A DNA stretch of 64,000 nt from Mytilus trossulus (taxonomy: Eukaryota > Mollusca > Bivalvia > Mytilida > Mytilidae). A model generated the notes under the pieces. That model ran no database searches. It had not been told where the DNA came from and saw only the letters and a program-made list of their open reading frames with translations. The stretch lies in contig NC_086374.1 in NCBI RefSeq assembly GCF_036588685.1, forward strand, positions 91,940,059 through 92,004,058, read 5' to 3'. Each line of letters opens with the position of its first letter. Within the stretch, counting starts at the first letter, position 1. Shown in pieces: positions 49,601 through 61,600 of this stretch. The position numbers and the translations under genes were made by a program.

Positions 49601-52600
49601 AAAGAGGTACGATCAATGTAAGAAGATAGTAGAATGGTAAAGGTAGTGAGTATGAAGAAACAGGGAAGCTGGTTAAACTGGGAGGGAGCAAGACAGCAGA
49701 AGTTAGGATGGAATGAGATCTGGAAGATGGAGCCACATAGGTTGCAATTTAAGCTGAAGTCAGTATATGATGTATTGCCAAGCCCAACAAATCTAGCAAC
49801 ATGGGGATTGATAGATGACCCAACGTGTGTTCTTTGTGGTAAGCCAGCAAACTTGGAGCACATATTATATTCATGCTCGAGTGCTTTGAAAGACGGGAGG
49901 TATACATGGCGACACGACAAGGTATTATGGACACTAGCAGACACCCTAGAGAGAAACATCAGGAAGCCAAGGAAAAATAAGGAAGGACTTACTTTTGTCA
50001 ATTTTGTTAAGGAAGGAGAGAAAGGCCAGAAGAAGAAGGTGGAAGGAAGTAGTTTACTGGTAACAGCAACTGTTTGGCAGATGTTGGTGGATCTTAAACA
50101 GAAGTAACAATTCCCGCCACAGATTGCAGTAGCAAACCAGAGACCTGACATCGTCATTTGGTCCGCCTCAACAAAACAGGCAATCCTGCTGGAACTAACT
50201 GTACCATGGGAAGAAAGAATAGAAGATGCCTACAAAAGAAAGAGACTGAAGTACCAAGATCTACTTGCAGAACGTAGAGACAATGGATGGGGGGTTTGGT
50301 TATTTCCAGTGGAAGTGGGAAGCAGAGGGTTTGTTGGACAGTCTATGTGGCGAGCATTGAGAGCACTTGGTATTGTTGGAGGTGAAAGAAGTAAGCTGAA
50401 TGGGAACTTGTGTAAAGAGGCAGAGACAGCATCGATGTGGTTATGGAGAAAAAGGTCAGAACAGTGATAGCAGTAAAGTGCAGAGGCAGGAATGAATAGC
50501 CAAGTGGTTTCGGACTGGGACTTGATCACCCCAGTCGGCGCACGTCTGTAGGTTGTAGTGGACAGCGCCGAAACAGCAGAGGAAGGAGGATTCACCTATA
50601 GACGGAACCACGCATCTTTCTAACAGGATGTATTAAGGTAATAGCAGTTTCGTTTTGTTTCCAAATAAAGGTAAATATAAAAGTTCAACACATATATAAA
50701 GTGTTAATTTTATCAATTACAGTATGATCATACATTTTTAACACAGTTGTCATTTATCGTGCAATGATCAGATGATATTCAATATCATTTGTAAATTAGT
50801 CGGACATTACTTTAGTTTAGTTTAAACATATCTATTTATAGTGGATTGAGAAACAAGTTATGCAACTTATATTAATTCCTTTCCACTTTGCGGGTGCGAG
50901 TGTAGCGGCATTAGCCTGCTCTTTTTCGAAATCTACAAGGGTGTCTTTAACGTGCAAGATCTTAACACGGGTCAGACATTTATCTTCCGACATTACACAC
51001 AAGCTACATATATAGGGGAGGTTTGAGATCTCTCGAAACATTCAAACCCTCCGTATTTTTGCGCCTGTATCAATGCAAGAGCAGATAGTTTTGTATGTCT
51101 TGTGTTATTGAACAAAAATGGATCATGTGTATGTTTCGGAGTTCAATGTGGCGTCTATTCAGTTGTACTACTATACATTAGTGTATAAAAGCCAGCTGAA
51201 GCGTTCACGGCTCATTAGTACGAATGTGCTATTTTAACTAGCAGGAGCATACCTTTATTAACTGACCTCTGACTGTATGGATCATACCTTTATTAATTGA
51301 CCTCTGACTGCATGGATCATACCTTTATTAACTGACCTCTGACTGTATGGATCATACCTTTATTAACTGACCTCTGACTGTATGGATCATACCTTTATTA
51401 ATTGACCTCTGACTGCATGGATCATACCTTTATTAATTGACCTCTGACTGTATGGATCATACTTTTATTAACTGACCTCTGACTGTATGGATCATACCTT
51501 TATTAACTGACCTCTGACTGTATGGATCATACCTTTATTAATTGACCTCTGACTGTATGGATCATACCTTTATTAACTGACCTCTGACTGTATGGATCAT
51601 ACCTTTATTAACTGACCTCTGACTGTATGGATCATACCTTTATTAACTGACCTCTGACTGTATGGATCATACCTTTATTAATTGACCTCTGACTATGGAT
51701 CATACCTTTATTAACTGACCTCTGACTGTATGGATCATACCTTTATTAACTGACCTCTGACTGTATGGATCATACCTTTATTAACTGACCTCTGACTGTA
51801 TGGATCATACCTTTATTAACTGACCTCTGACTGTGTGGATCATACCTTAATTAACTGACCTCTGACTGTGTGGATCATACCTTAATTAACTGACCTCTGA
51901 CTGTATGGATCATACCTTTATTAACTGACCTCTGACTGTATGGATCATACCTTTATTAACTGACCTCTGACTGTATGGATCATACCTTTATTAACTGACC
52001 TCTGACTGTGTGGATCATACCTTTATTAACTGACCTCTGACTGTATGGATCATACCTTTATTAACTGACCTCTGACTGTATGGATCATACCTTTATTAAC
52101 TGACCTCTGACTGTGTGGATCATACCTTTATTAACTGACCTCTGACTGTGTGGATCATACCTTTATTAACTGACCTCTGACTGTGTGGATCATACCTTTA
52201 TTAACTGACCTCTGAATGTATGGATCATACCTTAATTAACTGACCTCTGACTGTATGGATCATACCTTAATTAACTGACCTCTGACTGTATGGATCATAC
52301 CTTAATTAACTGACCTCTGACTGTATGGATCATACCTTTATTAACTGACCTCTGACTGCATGGATCATACCTTTATTAACTGACCTCCGACTGTATGGAT
52401 CATACCTTTATTAACTGACCTCTGACTGTATGGATCATACCTTTATTAACTGACCTCTGACTGTATGGATCATACCTTTATTAACTGACCCCTGACTGTA
52501 TGGGTCATACCTTTATTAACTGACCTCTGACTGTATGGATCATACCTTTATTAACTGACCTCTGACTGTATGGATCATACCTTTATTAACTGACCCCTGA

Positions 52601-55600
52601 CTGTATGGGTCATACCTTTATTAACTGACCCCTGACTGTATGGATCATACCTTAATTAACTGACCTCTGACTGTATGGATCATACCTTAATTAACTGACC
52701 TCTGACTGTGTGGATCATACCTTTATTAACTGACCTCTGACTGTATGGATCATACCTTTATTAATTGACCTCTGACTGTATGGATCATACCTTTATTAAC
52801 TGACCTCCGACTGTATGGATCATACCTTCATTAACTGACCTCCGACTGTATGGATCATACCTTTATTAACTGACCTCTGACTGTATGGATCATACCTTTA
52901 TTAACTGACCTCTGACTGCATGGATCATACCTTTATTAACTGACCTCTGACTGCATGGATCATACCTTTATTAACTGACCTCTGACTGTATGGATCATAC
53001 CTTTATTAACTGACCTCTGACTGCATGGATCATACCTTTATTAACTGACCTCTGACTGTATGGATCATACCTTTATTAACTGACCTCTGACTGTATGGAT
53101 CATACCTTTATTAACTGACCTCTGACTGTATGGATCATACCTTCATTAACTGACCTCTGACTGCATGGATCATACCTTTATTAACTGACCTCTGACCTGA
53201 CTGTATGGATCATACCTTTATTAACTGACCTCTGACTGTATGGATCATACCTTTATTAACTGACCTCTGACTGTATGGATCATACCTTTATTAACTGACC
53301 TCTGACTGTATGGATCATACCTTTATTAACTGACCCCTGACTGTATGGGTCATACCTTTATTAACTGACCTCTGACTGTATGGATCATACCTTCATTAAC
53401 TGACCTCTGACTGCATGGATCATACCTTTATTAACTGACCTCTGACTGTATGGATCATACCTTTATTAACTGACCTCTGACTGTATGGATCATACCTTTA
53501 TTAACTGACCTCTGACTGTATGGATCATACCTTTATTAACTGACCCCTGACTGTATGGGTCATACCTTTATTAACTGACCTCTGACTGTATGGATCATAC
53601 CTTAATTAACTGACCTCTGACTGTATGGATCATACCTTTATTAACTGACCTCTGACTGTATGGATCATACCTTTATTAACTGACCTCTGACTGTATGGAT
53701 CATACCTTTATTAACTGACCTCTGACTGTATGGATCATACCTTTATTAACTGACCTCTGACTGTATGGATCATACCTTTATAAACTGACCTCTGACTGCA
53801 TGGATCATACCTTTATTAACTGACCTCTGACTGTATGGATCATACCTTTATTAACTGACCCCTGACTGCATGGATCATACCTTTATTAACTGACCTCTGA
53901 CTGCATGGATCATACCTTTATTAACTGACCTCTGACTGCATGGATCATACCTTTATTAACTGACCTCTGACTGCGTGGATCATACCTTTATTAACTGACC
54001 TCTGACTGCGTGGATCATACCTTTATTAACTGACCTCTGACTGTGTGGATCATACCTTTATTAACTGACCTCTGACTGTATGGATCATACCTTAATTAAC
54101 TGACCTCTGACTGTATGGATCATACCTTTATTAACTGACCTCTGACTGTATGGATCATACCTTTATTAACTGACCTCTGACTGTATGGATCATACCTTTA
54201 TTAACTGACCTCTGACTGTATGGATCATACCTTAATTAACTGACCTCTGACTGTGTGGATCATACCTTAATTAACTGACCTCTGACTGTATGGATCATAC
54301 CTTTATTAACTGACCTCTGACTGTATGGATCATACCTTTATTAACTGACCTCTGACTGTGTGGATCATACCTTTATTAACTGACCTCTGACTGTATGGAT
54401 CATACCTTTATTAACTGACCTCTGACTGTATGGATCATACCTTTATTAACTGACCTCTGACTGTGTGGATCATACCTTAATTAACTGACCCCTGACTGTA
54501 TGGATCATACCTTTATTAACTGACCTCTGACTGTATGGATCATACCTTAATTAACTGACCTCTGACTGTATGGATCATACCTTTATTAACTGACCCCTGA
54601 CTGTATGGATCATACCTTTATTAACTGACCTCTGACTGTATGGATCATACCTTTATTAATTGACCTCTGACTGTATGGATCATACCTTTATTAACTGACC
54701 TCTGACTGTATGGATCATACCTTTATTAACTGACCTCTGACTGTATGGATCATACCTTTATTAACTGACCTCTGACTGTATGGATCATACCTTTATTAAC
54801 TGACCTCTGACTGCATGGATCATACCTTAATTAACTGACCTCTGACTGCATGGATCATACCTTTATTAACTGACCTCTGACTGCATGGATCATACCTTTA
54901 TTAACTGACCCCTGACTGTATGGATCATACCTTAATTAACTGACCCCTGACTGCATGGATCATACCTTTATTAACTGACCTCTGACTGTATGGATCATAC
55001 CTTTATTAACTGACCCCTGACTGTATGGATCATACCTTTATTAACTGACCCCTGACTGTATGGGTCATACCTTTATTAACTGACCTCTGACTGTATGGAT
55101 CATACCTTTATTAACTGACCTCTGACTGTATGGATCATACCTTTATTAACTGACCTCTGACTGTATGGATCATACCTTTATTAACTGACCCCTGACTGTA
55201 TGGATCATACCTTTATTAACTGACCTCTGACTGTATGGATCATACCTTTATTAACTGACCTCTGACTGTATGGATCATACCTTTATTAACTGACCTCTGA
55301 CTGTATGGATCATACCTTTATTAACTGACCTCTGACTGTATGGATCATACCTTTATTAACTGACCTCTGACTGTATGGATCATACCTTTATTAACTGACC
55401 TCTGACTGTATGGATCATACCTTTATTAACTGACCTCTGACTGTATGGATCATACCTTTATTAACTGACCTCTGACTGTATGGATCATACCTTCATTAAC
55501 TGACCTCTGACCTGACTGTATGGATCATACCTTTAGTAACTGACCTCTGACTGTATGGATCATACCTTTATTAACTGACCTCTGACTGTGTGGATCATAC

Positions 55601-58600
55601 CTTTATTAACTGACCTCTGACTGTATGGATCATACCTTTATTAACTGACCTCTGACTGTATGGATCATACCTTTATTAACTGACCTCTGACTGTATGGAT
55701 CATACCTTTAGTAACTGACCTCTGACCTGACTGTATGGATCATACCTTTAGTAACTGACCTCTGACTGTATGGATCATACCTTTATTAACTGACCTCTGA
55801 CTGTGTGGATCATACCTTTATTAACTGACCTCTGACTGTATGGATCATACCTTTATTAACTGACCTCTGACTGCATGGATCATACCTTTATTAACTGACC
55901 TCTGACTGTATGGATCATACCTTTATTAACTGACCTCTGACTGTATGGATCATACCTTTATTAACTGACCTCTGACTGTATGGATCATACCTTTATTAAC
56001 TGACCTCTGACTGTATGGATCATACCTTTATTAACTGACCTCTGACTGTATGGATCATACCTTTATTAACTGACCTCTGACTGTATGGATCATACCTTTA
56101 TTAACTGACCTCTGACTGTATGGATCATACCTTTATTAACTGACCTCTGACTGTATGGATCATACCTTCATTAACTGACCTCTGACCTGACTGTATGGAT
56201 CATACCTTTAGTAACTGACCTCTGACTGTATGGATCATACCTTTATTAACTGACCTCTGACTGTGTGGATCATACCTTTATTAACTGACCTCTGACTGTA
56301 TGGATCATACCTTTATTAACTGACCTCTGACTGTATGGATCATACCTTTATTAACTGACCTCTGACTGTATGGATCATACCTTTAGTAACTGACCTCTGA
56401 CCTGACTGTATGGATCATACCTTTAGTAACTGACCTCTGACTGTATGGATCATACCTTTATTAACTGACCTCTGACTGTGTGGATCATACCTTTATTAAC
56501 TGACCTCTGACTGTATGGATCATACCTTTATTAACTGACCTCTGACTGCATGGATCATACCTTTATTAACTGACCTCTGACTGCATGGATCATACCTTTA
56601 TTAACTGACCCCTGACTGTATGGGTCATACCTTTATTAACTGACCTCTGACTGTATGGATCATACCTTTATTAACTGACCTCTGACTGTGTGGATCATAC
56701 CTTTATTAACTGACCTCTGACTGTATGGATCATACCTTTATTAACTGACCTCTGACTGTATGGATCATACCTTTATTAACTGACCTCTGACTGTATGGGT
56801 CATACCTTTATTAACTGACCTCTGACTGTATGGATCATACCTTTATTAACTGACCTCTGACTGTATGGATCATACCTTTATAAACTGACCTCTGACTGCA
56901 TGGATCATACCTTTATTAACTGACCTCTGACTGTGTGGATCATACCTTTATTAACTGACCTCTGACTGTATGGATCATACCTTCATTAACTGACCTCTGA
57001 CTGCATGGATCATACCTTTATTAACTGACCTCTGACTGTATGGATCATACCTTTATTAACTGACCTCTGACTGTATGGATCATACCTTTATTAACTGACC
57101 TCTGACTGTATGGATCATACCTTCATTAACTGACCTCTGACTGCATGGATCATACCTTTGACTGCATGGATCATACTTTTATTAACTGACCTCCGACTGT
57201 ATGGATCATACCTTCATTAACTGACCTCTGACTGTATGGATCATACCTTTATTAACTGACCTCTGACTGCATGGATCATACCTTTATTAACTGACCTCTG
57301 ACTGTATGGATCATACCTTTATTAACTGACCTCTGACTGTATGGATCATACCTTTATTAACTGACCTCTGACTGTATGGATCATACCTTTATTAACTGAC
57401 CTCTGACTGTATGGATCATACCTTTATTAACTGACCTCTGACTGTATGGATCATACCTTTATTAACTGACCTCTGACTGTATGGATCATACCTTTATTGA
57501 CTGACCTCTGACTGTATGGATCATACCTTTATTGACTGACCTCTGACTGTGTGGATCATACCTTTATCAACTGACCTCTGACTGCATGGATCATACCTTT
57601 ATGAACTGACCTCTGACTGTATGGATCATACCTTCATTAACTGACCTCTGACTGTATGGATCATAACTTCATTAACTGACCTCTGACTGTATGGATCATA
57701 CCTTTATTAACTGACCTCTGACTGTATGGATCATACCTTTATTAACTGACCTCTGACTGTATGGATCATACCTTTATTAACTGACCTCTGACTGTATGGA
57801 TCATACCTTTATTAACTGACCTCTGACTGTATGGATCATACCTTTATTAACTGACCTCTGACTGTATGGATCATACCTTTATTAACTGACCTCTGACTGT
57901 ATGGATCATACTTTTATTAACTGACCTCTGACTGTATGGATCATACCTTTATTAACTGACCTCTGACTGTATGGATCATACCTTTATTAACTGACCTCTG
58001 ACTGTATGGATCATACCTTCATTAACTGACCTCTGACTGTATGGATCATACCTTTATTAACTGACCTCTGACTGTGTGGATCATACCTTAATTAACTGAC
58101 CTCTGACTGTATGGATCATACCTTTATTAACTGACCTCTGACTGTATGGATCATACCTTTATTAACTGACCTCTGACTGTATGTCTCATACCTTTATTAA
58201 CTGACCTCTGACTGTGTGGATCATACCTTTATTAACTGACCTCTGACTGTATGGATCATACCTTTATTAACTGACCTCTGACTGTATGGATCATACCTTT
58301 ATTAACTGACCTCTGACTGTATGGATCATACCTTAATTAACTGACCTCTGACTGTATGGATCATACCTTAATTAACTGACCTCTGACTGTATGGATCATA
58401 CCTTTATTAACTGACCTCTGACTGTATGGATCATACCTTTATTAACTGACCTCTGACTGTATGGATCATACCTTTATTAACTGACCTCTGACTGTATGGA
58501 TCATACCTTTATTAACTGACCTCTGACTGTATGGATCATACCTTTATTAACTGACCTCTGACTGTATGGATCATACCTTTATTAACTGACCTCTGACTGT

Positions 58601-61600
58601 ATGGATCATACCTTTATTAATTGACCTCTGACTGCATGGATCTTGTCGTCGTTACATAGTTTCCTACTTCCTAGTCCAGTACAATTCACAACAACATCGT
58701 ATTTACCTACAAGCTGTTAAAAATTATAATGTTTTCTTTTATCTTCTTTTACGGTTATTTACTCTTCCAAACATATCCGTATATATAACTGACCTCTGAC
58801 TGTATGGATCATACCTTTATTGACTGACCTCTGACTGTATGGATCATACATTTATTAACTGACCTCTGACTGTATGGATCATACCTTAATTAACTGACCT
58901 CTGACTGTATGGATCATACCTTTATAAACTGACCTCTGACTGCATGGATCATACCTTTATTAACTGACCTCTGACTGTATGGGTCATACCTTTATTAACT
59001 GACCTCTGACTGTATGGATCATACCTTTATTAACTGACCTCTGACTGCATGGATCATACCTTTATTAACTGCCCTCTGACTGCATGGATCATACCTTTAT
59101 TAACTGACCTCTGACTGTATGGATCATACCTTTATTAACTGACCTCTGACTGTATGGATCATACCTTTATTAATTGACCTCTGACTGCATGGATCATACC
59201 TTTATTAACTGACCTCTGACTGTATGGATCATACCTTTATTAACTGACCTCTGACTGTATGGATCATACCTTTATTAATTGACCTCTGACTGCATGGATC
59301 ATACCTTTATTAACTGACCTCTGACTGCATGGATCATACCTTTATTAACTGACCTCTGACTGTATGGATCATACCTTTATTAACTGACCTCTGACTGCAT
59401 GGATCATACCTTTATTAACTGACCTCTGACTGTATGGATCATACCTTTATTAACTGACCTCTGACTGTATGGATCATACCTTTATTAACTGACCTCTGAC
59501 TGTATGGATCATACCTTTATTAACTGACCTCTGACTGTATGGATCATACCTTTATTAACTGACCTCTGACTGTATGGATCATACCTTTATTAACTGACCT
59601 CTGACTGTATGGATCATACCTTTATTAACTGACCTCTGACTGTATGGATCATACCTTTATTAACTGACCTCTGACTGTATGGATCATACCTTTATTAACT
59701 GACCTCTGACTGTATGGATCATACCTTTATTAACTGACCTCTGACTGTATGGATCATACCTTTATTAACTGACCTCTGACTGTATGGATCATACCTTTAT
59801 TAACTGACCTCTGACTGTATGGATCATACCTTTATTAACTGACCTCTGACTGTATGGATCATACCTTAATTAACTGACATCTGACTGTATGGATCATACC
59901 TTTATTAACTGACCTCTGACTGTATGGATCATACCTTTATTAACTGACCTCTGACTGTATGGATCATACCTTTATTAACTGACCTCTGACTGTATGGATC
60001 ATACCTTTATTAATTGACCTCTGACTGCATGGATCTTGTCGTCGTTACATAGTTTCCTACTTCCTAGTCCAGTACAATTCACAACAACATCGTATTTACC
60101 TACAAGCTGTTAAAAATTATAATGTTTTCTTTTATCTTCTTTTACGGTTATTTACTCTTCCAAACATATCCGTATATATTCAAACTATACATGTATGCTT
60201 GATTTATATACGCTAAAATTCCTTTAAATATATATATATGCTATAGAAATGAGCCGTATGACCTTTACTCATAAAAAAAACATATCTCAGTTTACAACAT
60301 GCTTACTTTGAGATGTAAAAAACAAACCCCGTGGGATATGGTAATATCCTAGAGAAAAGCTGACAGACTTATTGACCTCCTAAATTTGAAGCATTAAAAG
60401 TTTTTTAAACGTAGAAATATTTTATTATTATACTAAACTGTGTATTGACTTGATTTTTCATAAAATATAAAATAATCTTTTAGAAAAATATCTATAAAAA
60501 TAAGAGGATATGGTATGATTGCAAAGGAGACAAAAACTTTTCACCACAGGACAACTAAGATTAGAAACGAGGAAGTTAGAGGCTCTGTTGAACGCGTGCG
60601 ACTGACATCAGCTTTTAAGGTCATATACGGTCATTGCCTGTATATGACATATACAATATAGTATAACCATATTGACTGCGCGATTACAAAGATTACAGTA
60701 CAAATTCAATCATCATGATTTAAGAATGATAGCAAATTGTTCGTTTGAATTTGTATGCATTGTATTGGAGATATCATGAGAAGCACGTGTTGGAATTTCA
60801 AATATTATTGAGAAATAAAATATGATGCCTCGCTGTTGATTTTGGCAAATCAAAAGAACGAATTCTTATGATGTTTTAATTACATTGCATGTATGTTTCA
60901 TAATGATACGTTATTTTGACTAACAGCAATCTCGCATCATGTATGTTTCATAATGATACGTTATTTTGACTAACAGCAATCTCGCATCATAGATATAGGA
61001 AGATGTGGTGTGAGTGCCAATGAGACAACTCTCCATCCAAACAACAATTCAAAAATTAAACCATTATAGGTTAAAGTACGGCCTTCAACACGGAGCCTTG
61101 GCTCACACCGAACAACAAGCTATAAAGGGTGTATGTTTCATAATGATACGTTATTTTGACTAACAGCAATCTCGAATCATGTATGTTTCATAATGTTACG
61201 TTATTTTGACTAACAGCAATCTCGAATCATGTATGTTTCATAATGATACGTTATTTTGACTAACAGCAATCTCGAATCATGTATGTTTCATAATGATACG
61301 TTATTTTGACTAACAGCAATCTCGAATCATGTATGTTTCATAATGATACGTTATTTTGACTAACAGCATTATCGCATCATGTATGTTTCATGATGACAGG
61401 AGCTTCCACAGTAAAATGAACAGGTGAATAAAAGAAAAACTTTATAAACCTTTTTTTCATGATTTGAGCAAGAAAATGTAATTTTTAGTACTTATTGCAT
61501 CCTTCTTTTAGTAATTTTATTGAATTGTAAAAGCGATGACTGTGTGCACATTTTCAGAATAAAGCGCTTACACACATTTTCAAACCCCAATAAATTTACA

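Larger units (their letters stand above)
46860..50640 (+). pseudogene. Decayed non-LTR retrotransposon with restriction-like endonuclease (R2/NeSL/Utopia-like group)
   Basis: Domains in order: an N-terminal C2H2-like finger ([20 protein letters not shown], from ATG 46920), a basic region, an RT domain with [11 protein letters not shown] near 47945, motif [12 protein letters not shown] near 48330, motif [11 protein letters not shown] and motif C FMDD near 48635, a CCHC-like knuckle [17 protein letters not shown] at about 49834-49880, and a PD-(D/E)xK-type nuclease ([22 protein letters not shown]) ending at TGA 50465. Elements of this class nick target DNA with the C-terminal nuclease and prime reverse transcription from the nick. 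This copy is dead: in-frame stops at 47340, about 47477 and 47985, a retrozyme insertion at 48660-48832, frameshifts near 49120 and 49391, TGA at 49185, TAA at 49619 and 50105. An in-frame 24-bp repeat (RAERTRKR, four times) lies at about 47563-47665. It sits antisense in an oxidase intron. Exact ends are unknown. Confidence 0.85.

Noticed and set aside
49369-50157. Long minus-strand open frame (262 codons) opposite the retrotransposon
   Set aside because: It is antisense to a region with clear RT-element and zinc-knuckle protein similarity on the plus strand. The minus-strand product is low-complexity and resembles nothing known.
51246-60004. The 35-bp array as a repeated coding exon giving a polymeric VRGQLIK protein
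   Set aside because: 35 is not a multiple of three and reading on from the exon meets TGA at once, so the array cannot be translated through. Only splicing-based effects are plausible.
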